The notes below the pieces were generated by a model. That model was not told where the DNA came from, searched no databases, and saw only the letters and a program-made list of their open reading frames with translations. Shown one piece after another: positions 17,615 through 25,949 of a stretch of 64,000 nt of DNA. This DNA is from Pseudoclavibacter sp. CFCC 11306 (lineage in GTDB: Bacteria > Actinomycetota > Actinomycetes > Actinomycetales > Microbacteriaceae). The translations under genes and the position numbers were made by a program. Every line of letters begins with the position of its first letter. Within the stretch, counting starts at the first letter, position 1. Where the stretch lies: NCBI RefSeq assembly GCF_008831235.1, contig NZ_WBKF01000001.1, positions 1,360,529 through 1,424,528 on the forward strand, given 5' to 3'.

Positions 17615-19090
17615 TCAGAACATCGGAGCGGATGCCGTGCGCATAAACTCGAGCACGCGACGGTCGACGATGATGTCGCCTCGTCGCACCGGCCGCGCCA
17701 GGTAGAGCCCGTCGAGGCTCGTCAGCCGACTCAGCGCGACGTAGGTCTGCCCGGGGCTGAACGCTCGCGTGCCTAAGTCGATGACCGCGCGGTCATAGGT
17801 CTGCCCCTGCGACTTGTGCACGGTGACGGCCCACGCGAGCCGCAGCGGAAACTGCGTGAACTCGCCGATCTGATCCTGCTCGATCGTCTTCTCGTTCGGG
17901 TCGAAGGTGTACTCGTAGCGTTCCCAGACCACCGGCTCGACCTCGACGTCCTCGCCGTCGAGTTCGACGACCACGACGTCGGGGCGGATGCTCACCACCT
18001 TGCCGATCGACCCGTTCACCCATCGGCCGTCGGGGTCGTTGCGCAGAAACATCACCTGCGCGTCGACCTTGAGCTCGAGCTCGGGGTCGGCCGGGAACGC
18101 GTTGCCGAACTCCCCGTCGATCTGCGCCCGCGCGACCTTGGTGCGCCCGGGCAGCCGCGCGAGCTCGGTGGCGTTGCGCTCGTCGACGATGCGGTTCGTG
18201 GTGGCCAGCGTGATGATCGGCTGATCGGGATCGGGGTCGCGGTGGCCGATCTGGTTCAGCCGCGCGATCCAGTGATCGGGCACCGTGCCCTCGCGCACCG
18301 CGTTCAGCAGCTGCTTGAACCCGTCGTGGTTCTGTCGGTGGATGTTCGTCAGCTCGTAGACACTCACCGTCGCCTCGGCCCACACATGAGCGTCGAAGAA
18401 CCACTGGCTCGCATAGTGCTCGGTGTAGAACGCGCGCTCATCGGTCGAGCGCGGCGGCACCGGTGCCAGCTGGTAGGGGTCGCCGAACATCACGATCTGC
18501 GCCCCGCCGAACGGTGTTCGGCTGCGCTTCTTGGCCAGCCGCAGGCTGCGGTCGATCGCGTCGAGCAGGTCAGCCGACACCATCGAGACCTCGTCGATGA
18601 TCACGGTGTCGACGGCAGCGAGCACCTCGCGGGTCTCGCGGCTCATGTACCGCGCGATCTTGGCGACGTCCTGCACGCCGACGCGCAGTCCGAAGAGCGA
18701 GTGGATCGTCTGACCGCCCACGTTCAGCGCCGCGACACCGGTCGGGGCGCACACCACGACTTTGCCCGGCAGCTCGCGCATGAGCCGCGCGAGCAGCGTC
18801 GACTTGCCGGTGCCCGCCCGCCCGGTCACGAACACGCTCTGCCCGCGCATGGCAGCGTCGATGACGGCCTGCTGTTCGCCGGTGAGCGTGATGCCGTCGG
18901 CGGATGCCGCAGCGCTCTGATGCACCCCGGTCGCGTCTGTCGTCGGGTCGGCTTCCGAGCCGGCTCGCCCGCCGGTCGTCGTCTCAGACGCCGTCTCGAC
19001 CTCTGCCTCAGAACTCGCCGCAGTCGCCGCGACGTCGTCTGCCTCGCTGCTCTCGGTCTTCGCGCCTTTGCTCGCTGCGGCGTCGCTCAT
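17615..19090 (-). CDS. PIF1-like superfamily 1B DNA helicase
   Basis: A 491-residue ATPase. After an acidic low-complexity N-terminus of about 65 residues come Walker A (GRAGTGKSTLLARL, near residue 95), APTGVAALNVGGQTIHS (motif Ia), Walker B VIIDEVSMVS, the MFGDPYQLAPVPP motif III and the C-terminal WAVTVHKSQGQTYD and TYVALSRLTSLDGLYL motifs. This order is that of PIF1/RecD-type 5'-3' helicases. Bacterial PIF1 proteins unwind G-quadruplex and forked DNA; the exact role here is unknown. The gene starts with ATG at 19090, overlapping the stop of the CopD-CtaG gene as ATGA, so it is the second gene of a translationally coupled pair. Confidence 0.9.
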   Translation of the reverse strand: MSDAAASKGAKTESSEADDVAATAASSEAEVETASETTTGGRAGSEADPTTDATGVHQSAAASADGITLTGEQQAVIDAAMRGQSVFVTGRAGTGKSTLLARLMRELPGKVVVCAPTGVAALNVGGQTIHSLFGLRVGVQDVAKIARYMSRETREVLAAVDTVIIDEVSMVSADLLDAIDRSLRLAKKRSRTPFGGAQIVMFGDPYQLAPVPPRSTDERAFYTEHYASQWFFDAHVWAEATVSVYELTNIHRQNHDGFKQLLNAVREGTVPDHWIARLNQIGHRDPDPDQPIITLATTNRIVDERNATELARLPGRTKVARAQIDGEFGNAFPADPELELKVDAQVMFLRNDPDGRWVNGSIGKVVSIRPDVVVVELDGEDVEVEPVVWERYEYTFDPNEKTIEQDQIGEFTQFPLRLAWAVTVHKSQGQTYDRAVIDLGTRAFSPGQTYVALSRLTSLDGLYLARPVRRGDIIVDRRVLEFMRTASAPMF

Positions 19091-21117
19091 GCTCTGCTTC
19101 CCTTCGACCTCTCGGCCTCTGCCGACGCCTCGTCAGCAGACTTGTCGGGCTCGTCAGAGACCGGGTGCCGCAGACCGGCCAGCATCTCGTTGTAGGCATT
19201 GAGCTCCGCCTCGTCGGTTCGAGCCGCATTGCGGTCGCTGCGCCGACGCTCTTTGGCATCGCTGCGAGACCACAGCAGCCCGACCAGCAGAGCCAGGACG
19301 ATCGTCGGGAACTCGCCCAGCCCCCACGCGATGGCACCGCCGATCTGCTGGTCACGAATCGCGCTATCTCCCCAGGTGCGACCCATGGCCCCGTACCAGT
19401 CGGCCTCCTGCAGACCCGTGCCCATCATCATGAAGATGCCGAAGAAGGCGTGGAAGGCCATCGTGACCACCAAGAAGAGCAGCCGCACGGGATACGGCGG
19501 CCGGTTCGGCCCCGGGTCGATGCCGATCAGCGACTGCACGAACAGGTAGCCGCTGATCAGAAAGTGCACGATCATCCACTGATGACCGAGATGGTCGCGA
19601 GTGGCCCAGCCGAACAGCGGCGTGTAATAGAAGACCACGAGTGAGAACGCAAAGATGAACGCTGCGACCACGGGGCCGGCCACGAACTGCCCCCACGGAC
19701 TGTGCACGGCCCAGAGAATCCACTCGCGACCTCCCCGTGAGCCGTCGGTGCGTCGGGTGATCGCCCGCATGCACAAGGTCACCGGCGCCCCGAGCACCAA
19801 GAAGAGCGGAATCAGCATGGTGAGCATCATGTGCATCGTCATGTGCACGCTGAACAGATACGTCTGATAGAGGTTGAACGCACCGTTGGTCGCCCAGAAG
19901 AGGAAGAGCACGCCGATGCTCCACAGCAGCGTGCGATGCCATGGCCAGCGATCGCCCCGCCGATGCAGGCGCCAGGCCCCGATGAAGTACAGCACGAGGG
20001 CGAACGCGCACACGACCAGCCAGATCGGGTCGATGCGCCAGACCGTGATGTACGTCAGCCAGGTGGGTTCGGGCGGCACCGGCTCGCCGGTGAGCAGCTC
20101 GGCCGGCGTCGGATCGCTCGACAGCTGCTGCGGAATCGGTGTCGCCGTGCGGCCGAGAGCAGCGGAGAAGCCGCTGACCATTCCCATCAGCGCGAACTCG
20201 CAGGTCACGATCCACCCAAAGGCCCGCTTCGCAGTCTCTGACGCGTTCAGTCGCCTGATCAGCCGCAGACGGTTGATCGCACCCGCAGCGCCGAGCAGGA
20301 TCAGCCCGATCGCCTTCCAGATCACGATCTGGCCGTAAGCGGTGCTGAACAGCTGGTCCCAGGTTCCGACGCGCAGCACGGCGTTGGCTACGCCAGAGAA
20401 CGCGACGAGCAGGAACGAGACCAAGGCGAGCGACGAGTAGCGTTCGGTGACCGCCTGCAGATGGCGCCCCAGCTTCGGCGACACTGCAGCGAGGACGACG
20501 AGACCGCCGATCCAGATGGAGGCTCCGCCCAAGTGCAGCAGCATCGCGCTGACCGCCAGGTTGTGGCCTGCGGTGCCCGCAGCGTGCCCGGCAGAGGCCA
20601 GCGGGATCAGCCCGGCGAACGCGGCGAGGAGCACGAAGAGCACGCCGATCTGGCCGCGCACGCCGGCTGTCAGCACCGTGACGACTGCGGCGATGCAGAT
20701 GCTCCACAGAGCGAGCTGGCCGACCTGCACCTGCGTGAGGAACAGCCAGAGTCTGGCTCCGAAGGTCTCCGAGCCCCAAGAGTCAGGGTCGAGCGAGATG
20801 TACGTGAGAATGGTCGACAGCGCGCCGCTGATCGTCCAGAGTGCGGCGGCGACCGCCGCGATGTTCAGCGATCGGTTGTAGGCGCTCTTCCATTTCGGCG
20901 ACAGCGCCCAGACTGCCATGATCAGGCCACCGATCGTGACACCGATCGAGATGTTGTTCAGAGCCTTGGTCGCGGGCAGCCCCCACCGCACGACCGCACC
21001 GGGGTCGAGCAGCACGGACGTCGCCGCCGCACCGCCATGCACCAAGGCCAGAACGAGCCCGATGCCGGTGGCGACGACGCCGAGAAGAAGAGAGAGAAGG
21101 GTCTTGCGCTGCACCAC
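19087..21117 (-). CDS. CopD-CtaG fusion membrane protein (copper / cytochrome oxidase assembly)
   Basis: A 676-residue membrane protein formed by two domains. Residues about 1-330 carry a CopD-like domain (ALNNISIGVTIGGLIMAVWAL, GHAAGTAGHNLAVSAMLLHLGGASIWIGGL, with several membrane His). Residues about 350-620 carry a caa3-type oxidase CtaG-like domain (VHMTMHMMLTMLIPLFLVLGAP, GHQWMIVHFLISGYLFVQSLIG). The fusion is common in actinobacteria and is linked to copper uptake or delivery to cytochrome c oxidase. The C-terminal 50 residues are charged and cytoplasmic. It starts with GTG at 21117 and overlaps the helicase start by four bases. Confidence 0.88.
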   Translation of the reverse strand: MVQRKTLLSLLLGVVATGIGLVLALVHGGAAATSVLLDPGAVVRWGLPATKALNNISIGVTIGGLIMAVWALSPKWKSAYNRSLNIAAVAAALWTISGALSTILTYISLDPDSWGSETFGARLWLFLTQVQVGQLALWSICIAAVVTVLTAGVRGQIGVLFVLLAAFAGLIPLASAGHAAGTAGHNLAVSAMLLHLGGASIWIGGLVVLAAVSPKLGRHLQAVTERYSSLALVSFLLVAFSGVANAVLRVGTWDQLFSTAYGQIVIWKAIGLILLGAAGAINRLRLIRRLNASETAKRAFGWIVTCEFALMGMVSGFSAALGRTATPIPQQLSSDPTPAELLTGEPVPPEPTWLTYITVWRIDPIWLVVCAFALVLYFIGAWRLHRRGDRWPWHRTLLWSIGVLFLFWATNGAFNLYQTYLFSVHMTMHMMLTMLIPLFLVLGAPVTLCMRAITRRTDGSRGGREWILWAVHSPWGQFVAGPVVAAFIFAFSLVVFYYTPLFGWATRDHLGHQWMIVHFLISGYLFVQSLIGIDPGPNRPPYPVRLLFLVVTMAFHAFFGIFMMMGTGLQEADWYGAMGRTWGDSAIRDQQIGGAIAWGLGEFPTIVLALLVGLLWSRSDAKERRRSDRNAARTDEAELNAYNEMLAGLRHPVSDEPDKSADEASAEAERSKGSRA

Positions 21118-21177
21118 ACCAGCCTAGTGCCACCCGCAGACGCACGCAGATCGGGTGCAGCCCCCCTGCAGACGCAG

Positions 21178-21207
21178 AAAGGGCGCATCCCAGAGGATGC
21201 GCCCTTT
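21178..21207. terminator. Rho-independent-type hairpin downstream of HU
   Basis: A perfect 13-base stem (AAAGGGCGCATCC pairing with GGATGCGCCCTTT) around a four-base CAGA loop. It lies between the ends of the HU gene (21226) and the start region of the CopD-CtaG gene. On the minus strand it would terminate HU transcription and insulate the next operon. Confidence 0.85.
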
Positions 21208-21225
21208 CGAACGAAGCGGTGAAGA

Positions 21226-21513
21226 CTACTTCACTGCAGCCTTCAGCTTGCTGCCTGCCGAGATCTTGACACCCTTGCTTGCGGGGATGTTCAGGGTCTC
21301 GCCGGTCTGCGGGTTGCGGCCGGTGCGTGCGGCACGGTTGGTGCGCTCGACTGAGAGCCAGCCGGGCACGCTCACCTTGACGCCATTGGCGATGTTCTCC
21401 GAGATGGTCGCGAAGACGGCATCGAGAACGCCGTTCACAGCGGCCTGGGTCTCGCCGGTCTTGTTCGCGACCTCAGCGACGAGCTCGCTGCGGTTCAGGG
21501 TGTTGTCAGCCAT
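21226..21513 (-). CDS. hup: HU-family nucleoid protein
   Basis: A 95-residue DNA-binding protein. It begins MADNTLNRSELVAEVANKTG and includes the conserved arm region GRNPQTGETLNIPASKGVKISAG. It lacks the long Lys/Ala-rich C-terminal tail seen in many actinobacterial HupB proteins, so it is the short HU form. It bends and compacts DNA as a dimer. The ribosome site (AGGGAG) lies close to the ATG at 21513. The 105 bases upstream, before rpsN, should hold its own promoter; a strong hairpin follows it. Confidence 0.95.
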   Translation of the reverse strand: MADNTLNRSELVAEVANKTGETQAAVNGVLDAVFATISENIANGVKVSVPGWLSVERTNRAARTGRNPQTGETLNIPASKGVKISAGSKLKAAVK

Positions 21514-21618
21514 GAGTGCTCCCTAGTGTTCAGTTCGATTTTGGCTACGGACAGTTCGTTCTGTGCTTGAGATCCGCGGTCCAGCGCCGAAACGCTGCAG
21601 AACCGACGGATCATCAGG

Positions 21619-21924
21619 CTACCAGCTGGACTTGGTGATGCCTGGAAGCTCACCGCGGTGAGCCATATCACGGAAGCGCACACGAGAGATGCCGTAGGCG
21701 CTCAGGTGGCCGCGGGGACGACCGTCGATGGCGTCGCGGTTGCGCACGCGCACCGGCGATGCGTTGCGGGGCAGCTTCTGCAGGCCGACGCGGGCCTCTT
21801 CGCGCTGCTCGTCGGTCGAGTTGGGGTCGACCAGCTGCTTCTTGAGCTGAGCACGCTTCTCGGCGTACCGCTCGACAATCACTTTGCGCTGCTCATTGCG
21901 CGCGATTTTGCTTTTCTTAGCCAT
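21619..21924 (-). CDS. rpsN: 30S ribosomal protein S14, zinc-independent paralogue
   Basis: A 101-residue long-form S14 ([20 protein letters not shown] ... [24 protein letters not shown]). The short form of S14 has two CxxC pairs binding zinc; this one has no cysteine at all. In actinobacteria such C-minus paralogues are encoded with L28 and L33 and are usually repressed by Zur, replacing the zinc proteins on ribosomes when zinc is scarce. It is the third gene of rpmB-rpmG-rpsN, five bases after rpmG. Confidence 0.96.
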   Translation of the reverse strand: MAKKSKIARNEQRKVIVERYAEKRAQLKKQLVDPNSTDEQREEARVGLQKLPRNASPVRVRNRDAIDGRPRGHLSAYGISRVRFRDMAHRGELPGITKSSW

Positions 21925-21929
21925 GCTTC

Positions 21930-22097
21930 TTAGCGCTCCTCGCGAAACTCGACGTGTTTGCGAACGACCGGATCGTACTTCTTGAGCACGATGCGGTCAG
22001 GGTTGTTGCGGCGGTTCTTGCGAGTCACATAGGTGTACCCGGTGCCTGCGGTCGAACGCAGCTTGATGATGGGACGAACATCAGACTTCTTAGCCAT
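21930..22097 (-). CDS. rpmG: 50S ribosomal protein L33, zinc-independent paralogue
   Basis: A 55-residue protein, [18 protein letters not shown] ... [12 protein letters not shown]. It lacks the CxxC...CxxC zinc ribbon of C-plus L33, so it is the zinc-free form. Its ATG shares one base with the TGA of rpmB (TGATG), so translation is coupled. This gene is shorter than common gene-calling cut-offs and is easily missed. It belongs to the zinc-responsive ribosomal operon. Confidence 0.96.
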   Translation of the reverse strand: MAKKSDVRPIIKLRSTAGTGYTYVTRKNRRNNPDRIVLKKYDPVVRKHVEFREER

Positions 22098-22333
22098 CAG
22101 AGCTTCACCCCTTTAGCGATCAGTTCCTGCACGACGGCATCGATACCGCGGCTGTCAATGACTTTGATGCCCTTCGCCGAGACGTTCAGCGTGACCTTGC
22201 GACGCAGTGAAGGAACGAAGTACGTCTTCTTCTGCACGTTGGGGTCGAATCGGCGCTTGTTACGCCGGTGCGAATGCGAGATGCTGTGTCCGAAGCCCGG
22301 CGTGGCTCCAGTCACCTGGCAGACTGCTGCCAT
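22097..22333 (-). CDS. rpmB: 50S ribosomal protein L28, zinc-independent paralogue
   Basis: A 78-residue protein, [21 protein letters not shown] ... [21 protein letters not shown]. It keeps a single Cys (Cys5) instead of the CxxC pairs of zinc-binding L28, so it is the C-minus type. The start at 22333 follows GGAGGAAACC; an in-frame upstream start would add 13 non-conserved residues. It is the first gene of the operon with rpmG and rpsN. About 210 bases separate it from zur, containing a hairpin and candidate promoter elements. Confidence 0.95.
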   Translation of the reverse strand: MAAVCQVTGATPGFGHSISHSHRRNKRRFDPNVQKKTYFVPSLRRKVTLNVSAKGIKVIDSRGIDAVVQELIAKGVKL

Positions 22334-22391
22334 GGTTTCCTCCTGTACCGTGACCGCCCCGATGGCGTTCACCCAAGATCTCTTGTCGGCT

Positions 22392-22413
22392 GTGATGCGG
22401 GGTTCCGCATCAC
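22392..22413. promoter_or_regulatory. Hairpin in the leader of the rpmB-rpmG-rpsN operon
   Basis: A perfect nine-base inverted repeat (GTGATGCGG and CCGCATCAC) with a four-base loop, 59 bases upstream of the rpmB start. It is not followed by a T-run on the minus strand. It may be a leader structure or a weak terminator of zur. Further upstream, TTGCGG and TAGACT spaced by 18 bases could be the promoter; this is only a pattern match. Confidence 0.45.
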
Positions 22414-22546
22414 GCGATGCAGACGTGGAAGATCTGCAACCTATGCAGTCTATTGGTTTTCACGCCCCGACCGCAACAGACACCGGTGTTCCGACGGCCG
22501 TGCATCATCTGCGCCGGCTCAGCGGGAGAAGCGCGACCGCAACCGG

Positions 22547-22963
22547 TCAGCGGCGCTGCCCCGCGCGCTCTGCAGTGCAGTCCGGGCACAGACCGATCAC
22601 GTCGATCACGTGCGCCTCGTCGGTGTATCCGTGTTCGGCGGCCACCATATGCGCCCAGCGCTCGACTGGAGGAGCCGAGATCTCGACAGTCGCCCCGCAC
22701 TGTCGGCAGATCAGGTGATGATGGTGAGCTTCGTTGCCGCAGGCCCGGAAGAGCTGCTGCGCATCGGCGTCGATATGCACGTCGGCCTCGCCGTCTTCAG
22801 CCATGCGGCTGAGCGCACGGTAGACCGTGGCGACGCTGACCGTCGACCCGGCATTGGCCATACGAAGGTGCAGACCCTGCGCGCTGATGAAGCCGTGCTC
22901 GCGTTCGAGGGCCTCGCGCACCGCGGTCTGCTGCCAGGTGTTGCGCCGTTTCACATCGGTCAT
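22547..22963 (-). CDS. zur: Fur-family zinc uptake regulator (Zur)
   Basis: A 138-residue Fur-family repressor. The N-terminal winged helix (KRRNTWQQTAVREALEREHGFISAQGLH, then STVSVATVYRALSRMAEDG) is followed by the dimer domain with HHHHLICRQCGATVEI and the second pair LCPDCTAE; the two CxxC pairs form the structural zinc site, and the HHHH stretch belongs to the sensing site. Three things identify it as Zur rather than Fur: the neighbouring znu transporter genes, the zinc-free ribosomal paralogues downstream, and the sequence style. The start at 22963 follows GGAGGCATC. It would repress the island when zinc is sufficient. Confidence 0.9.
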   Translation of the reverse strand: MTDVKRRNTWQQTAVREALEREHGFISAQGLHLRMANAGSTVSVATVYRALSRMAEDGEADVHIDADAQQLFRACGNEAHHHHLICRQCGATVEISAPPVERWAHMVAAEHGYTDEAHVIDVIGLCPDCTAERAGQRR

Positions 22964-23051
22964 GATGCCTCCATTGTGCCACCCGAACACGTCGTCTCGT
23001 CAGTCTTTTCTCGACGCGGCCCCGCATGCCGGAGGCAGCCGCGACGGCCTG

Positions 23052-23082
23052 GGCTCACGGCTCACGGCTCACGGCTCACGGC
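23052..23082. repeat. Heptamer tandem repeat GGCTCAC x4
   Basis: Four exact copies of GGCTCAC plus a partial fifth, in the short non-coding gap between the znuB-type gene (ends 23123) and the start of zur (22963). Such perfect short arrays are prone to copy-number change. No palindrome or gene is associated with it. Confidence 0.85.
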
Positions 23083-23122
23083 CGTCTCAGGTTCGGCGAC
23101 TCTGCCGCACGAGCACCTCGGG

Positions 23123-24013
23123 TCAGCGTGAGGTCGACGCCCTCGGGCTGTCGGCCCGTGTGCGTGCGCTTCGTGCGGATGCCGCATTCGGCCCGCCTCG
23201 ACGCATCAGCCCGAGTGCGCGACGCAGCCCCCACGACACCAGCAGAATTCCGGTGGCGCTGAGTACGATCGCAGGCCCGGCGGGCACCGGCCACCGTGCC
23301 GAGATGAGCAGCCCGACGACTCCGCTCGCCGCACCGAGGATCGGAGCGACGAAAAGCATCCCGCGCATGCTCACGGTCAGCTGCGCTGCCGCGAGAGCCG
23401 GGGCAGCCAGCAGCGCGATCGCCAGGATCGCGCCGACCGCGGGCATCAGCGCCACCACGGTGGCGGTGATCAGCACGAGCACCACCGCATCGATGCGCCA
23501 GCCGCGAAACCCGGCCGCCTCGTAGCCCGCCGGGTCGAAGGTCGAGAACAGCAGCTGCCGCCGCAGCAGCACGATCGCAAAGATCGAGATCACGAGCAGG
23601 ATGCCGGCGAACTGCACATCCGGCAGGTCCACCGCAAGAATCGACCCCGTGAGAAACGTCTGGACCCGAATGGGCAGCGACGGGTTCAGCCCGGTGAGCA
23701 CGGTGCCCAGAGCGAACCCGCCGGTGAGCACCACACCGCTGGCGACGGCGGCCCGCTGGCGAAACCAGGTCGTCAGCGCGAGCATCACCAGCGTGAGCAC
23801 GACCGCGAAGATCGCATTGCCGATGAGCACGTTCCAGCCGAGCAGCACGGCGATAATGCCTCCGGGAAAGGTGGCATGCGTCAGCGCCGTCGCGAAGAAG
23901 GTGCGCTTGCGCAGTACCACGAGCACGCCGACCAGCCCGGCAAGCGCACCGACCAGCACCGCCTCGACGAGCGCTTGGCCGAAGAACCCGATGGCGTCGG
24001 TGAGCACGTTCAT
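23123..24013 (-). CDS. znuB: Zinc/manganese ABC transporter permease (second)
   Basis: A 296-residue polytopic permease of the ZnuB/ABC-3 family. It has about eight hydrophobic segments and the family region FFATALTHATFPGGIIAVLLG, followed by TGGFALGTVLTGLNPS and VGAILAIALLAAPALAAAQLT. The C-terminus is basic and cytoplasmic. The start at 24013 overlaps the stop of the first permease as ATGA. Two adjacent permease genes suggest a heterodimeric channel, as is known for some actinobacterial metal importers. Confidence 0.9.
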   Translation of the reverse strand: MNVLTDAIGFFGQALVEAVLVGALAGLVGVLVVLRKRTFFATALTHATFPGGIIAVLLGWNVLIGNAIFAVVLTLVMLALTTWFRQRAAVASGVVLTGGFALGTVLTGLNPSLPIRVQTFLTGSILAVDLPDVQFAGILLVISIFAIVLLRRQLLFSTFDPAGYEAAGFRGWRIDAVVLVLITATVVALMPAVGAILAIALLAAPALAAAQLTVSMRGMLFVAPILGAASGVVGLLISARWPVPAGPAIVLSATGILLVSWGLRRALGLMRRGGPNAASARSARTRADSPRASTSR

Positions 24014-24876
24014 GACGCACTCCCCCGTCGCAGGCGGTGCAGCCCGACTCGTCGCACGGCACCGACGATGAGCGACGCGGCGTAGATCACCACGAACGCC
24101 CCCACCACGGCGCCGCTCGGCGACAGGTTCACGCCGCGTCCCATCGAGACGTCGAAGGCAATCGCCAGCCCGGCCCACCCAGCCGCCAGGGTGAACACCC
24201 CTGCGAGCACGACCATGCCGATGATGCCCGCACCGAAGTTGCGCGCAGACGCAGCCGGAATGATCAGCAGCGCGAGCACCAGCAGGTTGCCGAGCACCTG
24301 CGAGCCTGCGACGACCGCCACGGCCAGCGACATGTTCAGCACGAGGTCGGTGACGACAGGCCGAAAGCCCGCAGCACGCGCGCCCTCTGGGTCGAACGCC
24401 CGATAGAGCTGCCCGCGTCGGGTCACGATCATCGCGACCACAGCGACTGCGGCGACGATCGCGATCGACCAGAGCTGCGCCGGACGAATCGCGAACATCT
24501 GCCCGAAGAGCAGCAGCTCGAGCTGCCCCGGAAAGCCGCTCGCCGAGACGGCGATCACGCCGATGCTGAACGCCGTGGTCAGCACCACCGCGACCGGGGC
24601 GTCCGCCTGCCTGACCCGGGTCGCGGTCAGCGTGAGCACAGCGGCCGCGATCGCCCCTGCGATGATCGCTCCGGGCAGCGCCCCGTCACGACCGAACGCG
24701 AGCGCCCCGATCGCCAGCCCGGGAAACACCGCATGCACCAGACCGTCTGAGACGAACTCGAGGTCGCGCAGAGCGACGAATGGGCCGATGGCCGCGGCCA
24801 GCACGGCCAGCACGACGAACGCGAGCAGCGCGCGCAGCATGAAGTCGTACTGCAGAAACGGGGCGATCAGGTTCAT
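24010..24876 (-). CDS. znuB: Zinc/manganese ABC transporter permease (first)
   Basis: A 288-residue permease of the same ABC-3 family as its neighbour. Hydrophobic segments run through most of it, with FVALRDLEFVSDGLVHAVFPGLAIGALAFG, the family's conserved first cytoplasmic loop, and GNLLVLALLIIPAASARNF near residue 200. It overlaps the ATPase gene by four bases upstream and the second permease by four bases downstream, so the three genes are translated as a coupled set. The metal is inferred to be zinc from the context of zur and the C-minus ribosomal proteins. Confidence 0.92.
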   Translation of the reverse strand: MNLIAPFLQYDFMLRALLAFVVLAVLAAAIGPFVALRDLEFVSDGLVHAVFPGLAIGALAFGRDGALPGAIIAGAIAAAVLTLTATRVRQADAPVAVVLTTAFSIGVIAVSASGFPGQLELLLFGQMFAIRPAQLWSIAIVAAVAVVAMIVTRRGQLYRAFDPEGARAAGFRPVVTDLVLNMSLAVAVVAGSQVLGNLLVLALLIIPAASARNFGAGIIGMVVLAGVFTLAAGWAGLAIAFDVSMGRGVNLSPSGAVVGAFVVIYAASLIVGAVRRVGLHRLRRGSAS

Positions 24877-25718
24877 CGGTGGTCTCCGAGCGCCGCGATG
24901 TGCGGATCGGACCCGGTGTCATGCGTGCCCGAATCCGGGTGGTGGGGGCGCCAGCTCGACGAGAAGGCCTCTGCCACGTCGCTGCCACCGCTGTAGGCCT
25001 CTTCGATGACCTCCGGGGTGAGCACTTCGTCGATCGGCCCGAAGGCGACCTGTCGTCCGGCGAGCACCGCCACGTGCGAGCACACCACTCGTGCGAGGCC
25101 GATGTCGTGTGTGGAGAGCACGACAGAGAGACCGTCTGCGAGCAGGGTCTCGAGAATGCGTTCGAGGGCGGTGCGGTTGGTCTCGTCGAGACCGTTGAAC
25201 GGCTCGTCCAGCAGCAGGATGCGCGGGTCGCCCGCCAGCGCACGCGCCAGCAGCACTCGCTGCTGCTGGCCGCCGCTCAGCAGACCGAAGCGCCGGCTCG
25301 CGAGCCCGGTGAGTCCGACCCGGTCGAGGCTGCGCTCGATGACCGCACGGTCGGCGGCGCTCGCCCGACGCACCCACCCGAAGGGCCGACCGGTCTGTCT
25401 GCGGTAGCGCCCCATCGCCACCACCTGACGCACCGTCACCGGAAAGGCCGCATCGATGTCAGTGGTCTGCGGCAGGTAGCCGACGTCTTCTCGAGCGTCG
25501 GCCGGGCGGCGACCGAGCACGGTGATCGAGCCGCGCTGCACGCGAAGCAGCCCGAGAACGCCTTTCAGCAGCGTCGACTTGCCCGAGCCGTTCGGTCCGA
25601 TCAGCGCGAGTGCCTGCCCCTCGCACAGCGTGCCGTCGACGTCGACGAGCGCAGCTGTGGTGCTGTCGTAGCCGAGATCGGCATGGGAGAACTGCAGGGT
25701 CGGCTTGGGGGCGTGCAT
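24873..25718 (-). CDS. znuC: Zinc/manganese ABC transporter ATP-binding protein
   Basis: A 281-residue ABC ATPase with Walker A GPNGSGKSTLLKGVLG (near residue 40), Q-loop YLPQTTDIDAAF, signature [15 protein letters not shown], Walker B ILLLDEPFNGLDE and the H-loop STHDIG. It would energise the two membrane permeases. The ATG at 25718 is used; a GTG nine bases upstream (25727) is equally possible, and neither has an obvious ribosome site. The C-terminal part (about 30 residues) contains several His and Asp (RPHHPDSGTHDTGSDPH), as metal-related ATPases often do. The substrate-binding gene lies 231 bases upstream. Confidence 0.92.
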   Translation of the reverse strand: MHAPKPTLQFSHADLGYDSTTAALVDVDGTLCEGQALALIGPNGSGKSTLLKGVLGLLRVQRGSITVLGRRPADAREDVGYLPQTTDIDAAFPVTVRQVVAMGRYRRQTGRPFGWVRRASAADRAVIERSLDRVGLTGLASRRFGLLSGGQQQRVLLARALAGDPRILLLDEPFNGLDETNRTALERILETLLADGLSVVLSTHDIGLARVVCSHVAVLAGRQVAFGPIDEVLTPEVIEEAYSGGSDVAEAFSSSWRPHHPDSGTHDTGSDPHIAALGDHR

Positions 25719-25949
25719 GGTGTTCACTGTATCGGCACTCGGTTCTGATCTGCTGAGGTATCGGCCCGCCGCGTCGCCGTGACGTCGAAAAGGTCGCCGG
25801 AAAGCGCAAACCGCCCGGCCGCGCGCACTGATGCGCGTGATCGAGCGGATGCGGTCATCAGTCGCGAGCGCATGCGCGTCGCAACGATGGCGGCGTGACG
25901 GGCATGAAGGCCATGCCTGTCAGACGCGGGGCAGAGCCCCCGATGACGT

